The notes under the pieces were generated by a model that was not told where the DNA came from, made no database searches, and was given only the letters and a program-made list of their open reading frames with translations. 64,000 nucleotides of DNA from Klebsormidium nitens (taxonomy: Eukaryota; Streptophyta; Klebsormidiophyceae; Klebsormidiales; Klebsormidiaceae), in the NCBI GenBank assembly GCA_000708835.1, contig DF237043.1:108107-172106 (forward strand). Reading direction: 5' to 3'. The translations under genes and the position numbers were made by a program. Below are positions 31,596-42,700 of the stretch, one piece after another. How positions within the stretch are numbered: the stretch's first letter is position 1; every line of letters begins with the position of its first letter.

Positions 31596-33971
31596 CTAGG
31601 CATACTCCCTAACCATCTTATCGAGCAATCCCTTTAGGCAAGGGTAGAGACAAATGACGTCCCCCTCTCCTTCTACCCGCTCCGGTATCAAGATTCCCAG
31701 CCCCTCGACTTCCGCCCACCTCTCCGGGCGAGTCTCCGGCAGCACCACTACGCCGTTCACCTCTTTCTCTTTCAGTTCTCCCCAGACGTGAGTCAACGCC
31801 TCCCGAGCAATTTGATTGTACCTCGCGTACAGATTGAAAAAATGCCCGATTTGCTTCCGATGTTCCCTTTCCGCCCGACAGAGGACCGCCTCCAGCTTTT
31901 CCGGCGTCAGAACCTCGCCGTCTCTCAGATACACGGAGAAACAAGCACGCCAGGCTAGGGGGCCCCGTCAGCCGTTCCGCCGCTCGCCGCCAGTCCACGT
32001 CGCTGCTCGCGCGGCGACCCAGGTAATGCTCCAACAAGGCCTGCACGTCCGCCGGTTGAGACGGCCGAATCGGAGCCACTTTTGCCAGCTGCACTTCTTC
32101 TCCGAAGTGCAGCACATTTGCAAGGTCCGAGATGTCGATTGTGTACACGACACGGAGGTTCGGGTTTGCTTCGCAGAGAGTCGCGACCGCGCGCCCAAAC
32201 TCGAGCGACAGGTACGTCTTAAAGAGACGTAGGCGCGCTATTGAATTGTTGGAGATGCGCTCGTAGGGTCCTTTCTCCGCGTAGCATTCCATGTTGCTGA
32301 GAACTAGAACGATGAGACCGCTGGCGCGTCCGGTGAGCTTGACTGGATGGGAGTCGCGGGTGACGTATGTATCACCGGCATAAGTCCGAATGTCGAATCG
32401 CACTTGGTCGGGAGCCTGCACGAGATGGCACGTTCATCAGATCTGCGGAGCACTTTTGTCAACATTGAGCAGAGAAACAATCATTTTAAACGTTGCTTGG
32501 TTTTCCATTAAGTTGAGGAGCGAAGAATTGTACAGGTGGCAAAACAACGGAGGCAAACATCTCAAGCTGAGCCTTGTGTTTGAATTGGCTTTCTATATGT
32601 CGTCAGTCTGGCTAGATTTCAGCATGGAGTTGTCTGACGAAGTGGAACTGAAGTGACTGAACTCAAGGACCATGTCTATCACGGTCTGCGTCCCTCTCTA
32701 CTGCCTTCGAACAGCCTGCAATGGCAAGCGGTCCGAACAGAAAGTCGACTTGCGAATCAGCATAATATCTCATGCTCGCTCCACGTCGAGAGCTTAAAGT
32801 GCGAAATATAGGATTAAGATCCTGTCAGGGAGAGAACGGGCGAGCTCTAGAAGGGCACTCACGCCGGCATCAATGATGCGCTGGCACCCCGCCGCCAAGG
32901 CCGCCACGCACGTTTCCACTGTGCCGCGCAGCGCCGCGCGAACCTCCCCCACCGTCGCGCGCGCATTGGCCTCCAAGTGCGCCTTTACCAGAATGAAGCA
33001 GTCGGTTATCAGCCGACTGACCGACCCGTTGCGTGCCCCGGTGACGCGCGCGTAGAGCGCGCCCTCCGCGCGCGGCGCGCGCTCCACCGCGCTGAACTTG
33101 CCACACCGGGGGGGCTTGCGCAGGAGCGCCGCGTTCCCGCGCGCGCTGCCTAGGAAGAACGCGCGCAGGTCGTCGCACGTCTGCGTTCGCCAGTGGCAGA
33201 ATTCGGGGATCTTGTCGAAGAAGGGGATCAACGCTGAGCCTGCATGAAAACTAGGGAAACTTCTTCTGTTTCTTCTGCTTGGCTGTGAGTTGCTTGCAGA
33301 CCAGACGTCAATCATATACAAAAGCCTTGTAGCAGACGGTTCAGGAGGTTTTAGCAGGTTTTAGCAGCGCTTGCAATTCCTGTGCATGAGCAAGCAAAGT
33401 CGCCTTCACCCCTAGCACAATCCAGTCAGCTCAATATAGTTCTCAAGCAGCTTCATTTTGTTCTGGCTTAAGCCCCTTTCCGATCAGTCGGACTCCAGAG
33501 TCGTCTTCCAATGAATTCCACTTTCAACGGATTCCAGTCATGCTCAGGGAGAACGAACACAGTCGTGTGGCCGTATCGATTGTATACCAAGCAATCTGCT
33601 CTTAGTTAGTTGAAGAAGCAAGGATTAGAGGGACGTTGCTCTTAGCCCGACAAGGTCGCCACCAAGTAATCGAGGGCCACTACCGACTCAAATTGTGCCA
33701 TCTGCAATACTAAAGTCACCAAATATGATTTGGACCAAATCTCAGTCCTGAGCTCGTTGAAGATAAAAACCTCTGCAACGTGGTAGATCAAAGACAATGC
33801 TTGCGTACCGTACAGTATTCTTGAACAAAGCCACCAGCAATTGACCTCGCGGACCTTTGAGCCCTGTGCATAGACAATCTGCTTCGTATAGTGTTTCAAA
33901 CAAAGTCCTCCAACCACGGGCTCACCTGCATCATACAGGAGGGGGCTAAAATCTACAACAATCTGAGGCAT
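31596..33971 (-). CDS. Unrecognised conserved-looking protein, ~413 residues, one frameshift in the sequence
   Basis: Three exons: 33971-33926, 33239-32863 and 32415-31596, with good splice sites and closing phases. The start reads MPQIVVDFSPLLYDAG; exon 2 continues SALIPFFDKIPEFCHWRTQT and ends GCQRIIDAG; exon 3 begins APDQVRFDIRTYAGDTYVTR. In exon 3 the frame breaks at the run of G5C4 at 31958-31966. Removing one base restores a sensible frame through YLRDGEVLTPEKLEAVL and RPERWAEVEGLGILIPERVE to a stop. Without it the protein turns into Arg/Gly/Ser-rich nonsense. A sequencing error in the homopolymer is likely; a real pseudogene cannot be excluded. No signal peptide, membrane segment or known domain is evident. 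I do not recognise the family and assign no function. Confidence 0.6.
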
Positions 33972-35074
33972 TAGCTTCTTCGACCAACTATTCTTGCCTG
34001 CCGAAACTGTCCTTAGACTGCATATATTAAAAGAGGAACAGCAACGAACGTGAGGTCACAGAAAGGAATTCAAGCACTCGCCTTGCAGCGCAGCGTGGTT
34101 GTGCTGTCCATCCGCAGACGCGCGGCCCCAACATTCCAACGCCATGCTTGGCGACGTCCGCCTCTTCTTGCTCTCAGAAGCCTCATCAAGATCTCTGACG
34201 TCAACCATGATGTCCTCCCCTCCTTACACTCCCACTTACTGAACTGGATGGACTGCTAAGCTTCCCAAAAGACTGCACCACAAACGGTCTTCGAAAGGTA
34301 CTGATTTTAGCAGAAGCTCCAATCTGCCGAAAAAGATTCCGACTCACCCGGCGAAGGGCGGTCGTTGGCGGCCGCGGCCGCGGCGCGGAGCGCGGAGCTA
34401 GCCTCACTAGGGCACTGAGCCGGTCGCGGGTGGTCGCGGCCGGCAGCGCGTCCACCGGCGAGTGTCGGTCACAACAAGCTTGAAAACGGACCGTCTCGAC
34501 GTACATAATACGTCGAGATGGTAAGCAAGCTTCTTCCCATCAACGGGAGCATGAAGCTGTTGAAGTCTGTAAAGAAGCATGTCGAGGCTGCCGGCCTATC
34601 ATGCATCGGCGATACGGGTCTGAGCCACCTAAATCAACATCTTACAATAGTTGTTGTGGCGGTCAACAAAGCAAACTGCTATCTGGCGTTCTCGTGATTC
34701 GATTGGACATGGGTTTATTGCGAGCGGCGCCAGCCACGTGGGACGTCGGATGACTCTGATCAGCTCTGAGTTTCATGCGGGAAAGATGTTCTGGCTCAGC
34801 TAAGGTTTTAAACCTTAGGCTCTCGTTCCCTACCAGCAAGGCCGCGATGCGTCGTTCATGCACGAAGCAGCTTTGAAATGTGAAAGGATTCCTTGTTCTG
34901 CGCCAAATCACCATGTCTGATTGCAATCTGCAGCAGAGACACGGAACCTCGGCACTGAGCAACCGACTAGAACCCAGCAGATTCAAAGCAGCCGCGGTCA
35001 AAGTTTCTGAATTTGAGAAGTCTTCAAGCTTCAAAAGGAGTTGAACTCGAATAATTGGGTTGTTCCGCTGGTAG
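33972..35074. promoter_or_regulatory. Divergent intergenic region, unknown gene (-) and transporter (+)
   Basis: 1.1 kb between divergent starts. It contains a possible extra 5' exon on the minus strand (34348-34506) and a 10-bp inverted repeat (34494-34503 with 34509-34518) overlapping that exon's ATG. Otherwise nothing is recognisable. Confidence 0.45.
34348..34506 (-). CDS. Possible 5' exon of the unknown minus-strand gene
   Basis: An ATG at 34506 opens 53 codons (MYVETVRFQACCDRHSPVDA..., then Ala/Pro/Arg-rich) that end exactly at a strong donor, CGG|GTGAGT. GC-rich codon use and low acidity would suit an organelle leader. It could be spliced to the exon at 33971 via CAG|ATTGTT at phase 0, but that acceptor is weak. 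It may equally be noise. Confidence 0.25.
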
Positions 35075-38000
35075 ATGGCGACATGCACGATTGCTTCTGT
35101 ATGCTCCCAAGGTTTGTCTTTCCAAAAGCCGCGTCTGTGGAGAAGCTCTCCCGCTTCGCTCCACCCTCTTCCTCACATTCCGTTCCGTTGTCTCCCTCCC
35201 ACCGGCAAGTCCGGAGGCCCTCTTCCGTTTCTGGGTTCACGCTTCAACTTGGAACGAGGGAGGAAGAAAGCCCCTGCTAAGAATCAAAAGAAACAAGGAA
35301 AGTGCGCGCGCAGGCCAGTCGCGATGGTGCGCATCTCTGGCGACTTCTCACCCGGGGCCTCCATGGTCGGGGGACTTCTCCTGGGCATAGCGACCAGCCT
35401 CCACCTGGCGCTCAATGGGCGTATCACGGGCGCGTCTGGCATCATCAGAGGTAAGCGTGAAGTGTTATGATAATGTGAGAAATACACAAGAGTTTCTCGA
35501 GCCCCTCTACATCAGATATGAGGAATTGGGCCTCTTATCCTTCAGCTTCACGTTGAGAACTTTCTATCTTGACATGCACACATAGCTGTGTTATGACACG
35601 AGAAGGAATCTGCTGCATGCTTTTGCTTTGTAGGGTTGGACGGCTTTCCAAACCCCTGAATGTAAGGTGACGGTGTAGAAGCTGCATTCAGAATTCCCAT
35701 TATGATACATGAGTGCTCTGACAACGGAGTACCTTCCATTGTGCTTGAGCTTTTTCTATCTTCTGAAGGCCGCGCCGTTACGTCTTGCATGCAACGCTGG
35801 CTTTGAGACAAAATTTTGGCGTTATGAAGAATTTGAGCAATGAAAACAAAACTTCCGAGCTCTCTGTGCCTTTCAGAATCATCAAGTTGATAACCTAACT
35901 CCCTTGTGCACCTTCTGGTTCGTCAGGAGGGGTTAGTCGAGTTACTCCGTTCATCGTTCGTCTTTCGCCCTTCTGCCGAACGTCAGATGTATTGTCAGAT
36001 TACAGCGTGCTCTACAGCACGATCTGAACTTTTTAGAAAACATTCCAGCAGATCCTAAATGGCTGAAAGAGCATGGGAGTGCCTCAACAACCGAAACCAC
36101 TACAAGATCTTCATACTTACTAATCCAACGCCACCCGACTTGCATTCAGAGTCACTCAACCTTTGTACGCGCTCTTTGCGCGCGCGCAGGCGCCTTCTTC
36201 GGTGACGCGGGCGCCACGTGGAAGCGCGCGTTCCTGGGCGGCGTCGGCGTGGCCGCGGTCGCGTGGGAGCTGCTCCAGCCGCAGGTCTACGGCTCGCTTC
36301 CGTACAAGGGCCTCGTTCCGGCCGTCCTCGCCGGAATGCTGGTCGGCGCCGGAACCAAGGTGCGCCACAACATTGCCACCAGTGCGTTTTGCAGATTGGA
36401 GAAGAGCAGGGAGGATTTTGGAAGACCTGTTCGGAAGCTCTTGTTGGTATTGAGTATAATCTGTGTGTGCCAAATAGACCTCTTGCAGCTTTCTCCATGA
36501 GCAGAGTGGGTCCTCAATGAACCGGACAGCATGCGCAGTAGGCCAACGGATGCATTCTCGTACATAATTGAGGAGAACTCTGGTTTATGCAGAATCGAAG
36601 GACTTATCCGAGCAGATAGGTATTTCACAAAACGTGTACGAGCAGATATTTCACAAACCGTGTACACAAAATCTGTAGTCGACCACGTTTTGTGCGCAGC
36701 TGAATACGAGTCTGCAGCCAGCAGTGCCCAACTGACATTTTCTTACCCGTATAGGACCACCGGTGACAATATCTGTCATTCTCGGGCCCGGTTCGCTCAA
36801 CCGACTGGTTGCCCCGCAGGCGGCCAACGGGTGCGCGAGCGGGCAAAGCGTGCGCGGCCTGCCAATAATTCACCGCCCCAATCAATCCAACATCCAGCCA
36901 CAATGTATCTATTGTAAAGCACTCCGGTGGATGACATTGTTACCCGCGTTGACCAACCGGCCTCCCTTTTTGCGCAGCTGGACACAAATGCACGAGCGGG
37001 CCCGCGTGTGCGGCCTGATATTTCTTTTGCACCCACAACGACAATTTGTCGCAATCTTTCTTAAAAGATAAGGCGGGACGACCACCGAGCGCTTTTGGTG
37101 CGCAGCTGGCCAACGGCTAGTCAAGCGGGCAGGGCATGTGCGGCTTGCCAAACCTTCAGGAACCGGATCCTTCATGAAATATACTTTCTCACATACTCAA
37201 AAGAACCAACGGACCTCTCTTTGTGTGACAGCTGGCCAACGGGTGCACGAGCGGGCACGGCGTGTGCGGTCTGCCCCGATTGTCGCCGCGCTCGTTTGTC
37301 GCCGTCGCGACCTTCATGGCGACGGGCGCGGCTACGGCGATCGCGGCGACCAGGACCAACGGGTTCGGCCTGGGGGACAAGGTGGCGGTCGCCCACGAGA
37401 AGTGGCCCATCATTACAGCGATCTACGGGGCAGGTGAGGGGACAATCCTGGCAGAACTAATTTTTGCCGATGTAAAGACTCCAAGCGGCTGAAATTGACA
37501 ATTGTGTTTTGAGATTCTCCGGGCGAGGATAAGTGCAGGACTCTCAAAGAGCCCTGAACGGTCTGCACACACAGTTTTATTTTGAAGGGAGCGCGGAATG
37601 CACCGCAAAAGAATTGTTTCATTTGTGCAACCATGTGCTTCCAAGCTTGCCGTCCAGAGGGCTTTCACAGCACGCCTGCCTTCCTGCCTTCCTCGCTCGC
37701 AACAGCCCGGCTGAACCGCCCGCCTCAGCGTTGTGCACATCTTCAGACCTGACGAATAGCGATACAATTCCGCACAAATCGCACCCGCGTCAGTACCTTG
37801 CGAGATTGGAAGAGGTGCAGAGTCGAAAGGATGCTGCGGCCCAAAGTGTGGAGTCATCTTGTACGGTGTCCACTCTTTGCCCGTGGCGATCTAGGCTCAC
37901 TTCGCTCCGGCCATGTTGCTGTGCAGCGTCTCTGGCGGTTCCTGCCGCCGTTCTGGCGCCGGCCCTGACGGAGCGGGCTCGGCGGAGCGGCGCGGAAAAC

Positions 38001-40456
38001 AAGAAAGAAAAGGTAAGAAGATCCGTTCCAAAGCTTGGTCTCTTTCCTGAACCCGATTCAATGGTATCCGCCGAAGAATCTTCGAGTCCTTAGTCATAGT
38101 ACGAGCTAAAGGATGTCGAACTGGCCGCTGGCATTGACTTCACAGCTTTTTGAGCGGGTCAAGTTTTGATAGCGCCGCGACCGTTCGAAAGCGTCGGCGA
38201 ATTGGTCGTAAATGACAATTAATGCATCTTTTCTTCGGTTGATTGTTTTGCAATAACCAGATTCTTTGCGAGCCTTCTCAACTCCTTTCTCCCACCAGGA
38301 GCCCTCCACTGCCGAACCCCCGGCCTCTTCCGGCGAGGGCGGCGCGACGCGCAGGAAGGGCGCGCGCGCAGAAAGCGAAAGCGCGAGCGCAGAGGCGTAC
38401 AAAGTGCCCGGGGGGAGGACGGGCCCATCGGGGGAGACTCCCGAGACCCTGTTCGTGTCCTTCGTGTGCGGGCTGCTCTTCGGAACGGCTCTCGCCGTGG
38501 GACGCATGTGCGTTTTCCATCCCTGCAAACAACTGGTTGTTCCATCTGATTCTCTTTCTGAAGGTATGTTGCAGTTGTGTTCTTTGTTCTCAAAGCTGCT
38601 TCTTCCAATTTTCTTCACAGCTGTTTTCGCAATCTATTCCGGTGATTCATGGTTGAGTTGTTTTGGACGACCTCACCAGTGAAAGTCATAAAGAGAGTTA
38701 GTTTTGAGGGTTAACTCTGCAGATCAATACTTGGCATCAGTACTTAGCATTTTGTCATTCAAGGGCGCTCCGTTCAGTACCGGCAACATGCTACAGGACA
38801 GTGTTTCCTTTCAAGTCGCTGAAGTTTAGGCGAAGACCCCACTAGCGAGTAGTCTTACTCCGTTATGTTCGACTCTGGCAGGACTAACCCGGCCAAGGTG
38901 ATCAACTTCCTGAACGTGGCGGCTGCCTGGGACAAGCGCCAGGGGGGGTGGGACCCCAGCCTCGGCCTCGTGAGTAACCGGACCCCCCTGGCCCGACCGT
39001 CCAGACTTATTTCTGAAGCTTTTGGGCAGAGTGTATCGGCATTTGCTAGCCTTCCAAAGGTAGAAGGGTTTGAGAAGATGGTGTTCTTTGATAGGAAGTC
39101 GAAGATGTTTGAGAGGAAAAGTAAGGGCGCTTTTGGCGCTTGGCGGGATCGCGCCAACATGCTTGAAGTTGTCAGAGCAGAACTGAATTTCCCGTGGGTT
39201 CAGTTCTCAGCCGCAAGTACTCGATGAAAATTCCCCATACATCCCATTTTATAGAATCATAGAGACTTTACAACGGAGATTACCAATCAGTTTTCAGGGC
39301 TTGTCTTCTAAGGCTTGAGTACGTAAATTCCACGCTAAGCCGACAGGAGCAATAAGTATGAGGAGTTGATGGAGGAAGCTGAATGCACACCACCTTTTCC
39401 CACCATTTTGCAGCTCATGTGTGCGGCCGTGCTGTTCAACCTGATCTCCTTCAACCTCATCCTCAAAATGCCCCGGCCGCTGCTGAGGGACAAATTCGAC
39501 GTGCCGCAGAGTAAGCCGTCGATCGCGCGTTTAGTCCATATGATTCTTTTCCGCGACGGTCCAACGGTTGCTCATGTTTCACGTCACTTCCACCTGAGCA
39601 ACCCGTTCCATACACTTTCTTTTCGTATGAGAGCCACGAATGGCACACCTGAGTTGAGTTTCACGAGTGAAGGTTTTCAAGTATTCAACCAGGTAGAGTA
39701 GATTGAGTCGGCTGACGTTCCGTGCTTGTTACTTTGCTGCAAGCTTGATACAAACATCAGACACTGCATCTTACTCACTTCTCGAATCATCAATTCGTCC
39801 GGGGCCTTCCAAAACTCCTTGCCCCAGAGTCGAGGGACCTTCACCTTTAGCTGACGCCATGTTGGTGACGTGGCAGATAAGCAGATCGACGCGAAGCTGG
39901 TGGTCGGCTCCGCTCTCTTCGGCGTCGGGTGGGCTCTCTACGGGGTCTGCCCCGGACCAGGCTTCATGAACGTCGGCACCGGCAGGGTGAGCACCGCTCA
40001 GATTCCCGTTTTGGACCGCCATAGCTTCTTTTCAGCCAGGGGACTTCCTCGGCTTATCTTTAGGAGTACCCAGTTACTTTCTTCAGCTTACACAAACTCA
40101 AATCAGACTCTCGATTCGCTTTGTCGACTTGTATAATATTCTCCACGCACCTTGGGTTTCCCCTTTGAGAGTCGAGCAAGAACGTACTCTGAAAGCTCCG
40201 TCACGCTTACGAGTTTGGGCGACCATGTTGTCGCAACAGCTGATGACCTCGAAAAATTGGACTCGTTGGGATCAGGTGGGGCTCGTGAAATCATTCCTTA
40301 GAGGACTGAGCGGAGAAATTCGTGGATGGCTGCCTGATGTCTTTAGACAAGCGCTGACGTCACCCTCCAATCTTCCGGTGGCTGCAGGTCTCGTTCCTGG
40401 CGTGGTTTGCTGCTCTGCTGGGCGGCACGCTAGTTGCCATGAAGCTCGTCAAGTGA
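35075..40456 (+). CDS. YeeE/YedE (TsuA-type) sulfur/thiosulfate transporter with plastid-like leader
   Basis: Nine exons (35075-35450, 36190-36359, 37232-37433, 37927-38012, 38299-38507, 38882-38969, 39414-39510, 39877-39986, 40388-40456) close in phase to 468 residues. The family moves thiosulfate or related sulfur compounds across membranes. Diagnostic pieces: repeat 1 has [20 protein letters not shown] and [19 protein letters not shown] (conserved Cys pair and GH). Repeat 2 has [59 protein letters not shown] and a C-terminal membrane segment. A charged loop of ~60 residues joins the two repeats. If translation starts at 35075, ~83 residues rich in Ser/Arg with few acidic residues precede the first membrane helix, like a chloroplast transit peptide; an internal ATG at 35324 is the alternative. 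Prokaryote-type family, fully intron-bearing here. Confidence 0.9.
36812..37290 (+). repeat. Four-copy array of transporter exon 3 start (three decoys plus the real exon)
   Basis: Starts at 36820, 36978, 37106 and 37232 (periods 158, 128, 126 nt). Each has a CAG/ACAG acceptor followed by a version of ctggccaacgggtgcacgag, then cgggcacggcgtgtgcgg. Only the last is intact. Copy 1 reads [15 protein letters not shown], copy 2 has an indel and loses NGC, and copy 3 has an in-frame TAG. Intron sequence just before each acceptor is shared as well. Confidence 0.92.
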
Positions 40457-42700
40457 CGTATCTTTGCGAGTCCACACTTATGGATTCGTGGTACTCTGTG
40501 GTAGTCTGTGATACTTTGAGCGCTTAGTCGCTAGGCACTTTGAGCGCTTAGCAAACGTGGTGTTAAAAGTAGGCGATGCAGTAGATACGCGATGACAATG
40601 GTATGCGGCTGAACGGGCGTTTCAGCGGCGACAAGGTTACCCGAAGGTAGAGCTGGCGGTTTTTAGAACAATGACTTCGCGTTTGCACAAGGTGGGTTCT
40701 GCACAGGAAAGAAGGCCGGAAATGTCAAGAATACGGTTATCTCGACAGGTGGGTAGTCTTGACCTCCCCCCCGTTCGGTGCATCCTTGTCTGGGGGTTTG
40801 GGGGAAAGGTACAGTTTGAAGCGAACGATCTGTGGACTAGCTTGAAGGGTGCATCAGTCTCATGGAACATGATGGGCGTCCGCGATGCATGAATTAGTGA
40901 AGAGCTGGTGGTATTTGGCATGGCAACATGCATTGCATGGCTTACTTTTTCAGGTCAGATGCCATCCAGCAGAGTGCCCGTATCCATCCGCAAAGTGCCT
41001 GTACGTTGTCTCATGATTGACTCCTCGTAACTACAGTAACGGGAACATCATCGGCACAAGAGAAGTGATTGTGGGCTCGTGCACCGAGAAACATGCCGTT
41101 AGCTTCGAAGCAAGCAGACGCTTTTTGTAGTATGTGACAACACGCTAGCAGGTTCTGCGCGTGGGCCGTCAGATTGGCCATGCATCATGTCAGATGCTGG
41201 GGCAAATAGATCTCCGCATAAGTCTATCCGCACGGCTGCGTGCAATATTGAAGTGTTCAACATCAACGCCTGGAACCAGATGCATTTCAGGTAATTTGTA
41301 GTGTGATTATGCACGGTAATCTAGCCCGTGCCCACGCTTTTGCATAGGCTGTTGACTATAGCCTATGAAATGAGTCATCTGTGTCGGCCTGTGAGTCAGG
41401 GTTAAGCTTAGTTCACGTCCGCGTGTACCTTTCATGACATACACCAGCGCTTGTGGGACGTCGTGGCTCTCATGTCACTGGCCGGAGTCATCTTTCTCAG
41501 CTAGCATATGATGGCTTGACAACTGGCACCATATAATCCGGCACTTGTCAAATGAAAGGGGTTCTAAAAGATGACAAACCCCAATCAGAGTGAAGCTCCG
41601 CAGCACGACGTAAAGCAGGAACTCACTGAAAAATTTTCCTTGCTCTTGTCTGCTTATACTTACGCTCTACGTTGCTCCTCCCGCAGATGCTTAAAGTCCG
41701 CGGACAGCTCCTCATCTTGCAAAGACGTTAGCGTTTCCATATTCAATTCTCAAAGACGCACACGCTTTTGTAAGTTGGTGTCCTCCTCCAATGCCTTGAG
41801 CCGCTTCTCCGTCAGTATAGCCCTACCATCTTCTTGTTCCCGTGGTTTTACGGGACGGCATTTCTCCTCCCGTGCACGCTTCTTCAGAATTTCCATTTCC
41901 GCTTCAAAAAGCTCGAAGAGCTTTTGCGTCGCTTTCAGCTCCTCCACCAGCTCCTCCAGCCGATCATTATATTCCTCATGCGCCATCCGTGTGATGAGCA
42001 CTGTGTCAATGGTCACATGAACAAAAAGCAAAAGTCCTTTCCGAAAAGATCACCGCCGGCCCAGGTCGCGTCGGGTCATCCATGTCGCGGCCGCACCCAG
42101 GGTTAGTGAGGGTTTAACACGAGCTCATGCAGATGTAAATAGGCCCGCGGGGCGGCCGCGGCTCTGGCACTTGCTCTTACTTCAGTTGCATCTTGTAAAA
42201 CTTACATCAGGCTTGTTTACGTCCGGCATGATCGCTATTAATATGTTCTGGCTGATCATGGATCAACATGTACAAACCTAGAAAGGGGCGTGATCATGCA
42301 GCGCACATGCAAATGTTATCCCGACCGGACGTGCCTCGTACTGAGCTAGACGTTATCTAGAATTCGCTTGTGCGGACATATGTATCTGCTTTTGTGGCCG
42401 CCGTTATGTTGCGGACATGTGTACGGTGACTCCGCGCACATATGATGCCGGGCATGTGCTTATAATCGCAAGTCAGCATGGGTCGGACTGAAAGCAGTTG
42501 TCATTTCTGTCACTATATGAGCAACGACTCGTGTGCACAAGTGCGCACAAGTGCAGGCTAGTAATGGGCAGTCAATACGCAGATGCACGCTTATGGAGCT
42601 GAGAGTGTGTCGAGTGCCGATTGCCACCAGGCACCTTATCGATAGAATGATTACAGGCCCGCCAGCCTTCTTAACGAAGTCAGAGTCACTAAGATATCCT
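40457..42700. other. Convergent intergenic region (transporter 3' / MnmG 3')
   Basis: 2.2 kb. It contains the broken coiled-coil ORF at 41664-42000, a 16-bp direct repeat near 40510-40555 (actttgagcgcttag twice), and otherwise no supported gene or RNA. Confidence 0.5.
41664..42000 (-). pseudogene. Coiled-coil ORF interrupted by an in-frame TGA
   Basis: ATG at 41986 opens MAHEEYNDRLEELVEELKAT, continuing as a heptad-rich coiled coil to QKRVRL, then TGA (41752-41750). The same frame resumes ELNMETLTSLQDEELSADFK and HLREEQRRA up to a strong donor, AGAGC|GTAAGT, at 41664. The sense-like composition on both sides suggests a single CGA-to-TGA change in an exon that begins at an acceptor (GACACAG|TG at 42000). 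No other exons could be found. It is a gene fragment, a pseudogene, or a genuine 78-residue protein. Confidence 0.5.

Noticed and set aside
36812-37290. CRISPR-like or satellite array reading of the regular repeats
   Set aside because: The repeats are degenerate copies of one exon start inside an intron, not identical repeats with unique spacers.
41750-41752. Selenocysteine at the in-frame TGA
   Set aside because: The context is a coiled coil with no redox motif and no SECIS-like hairpin was evident.
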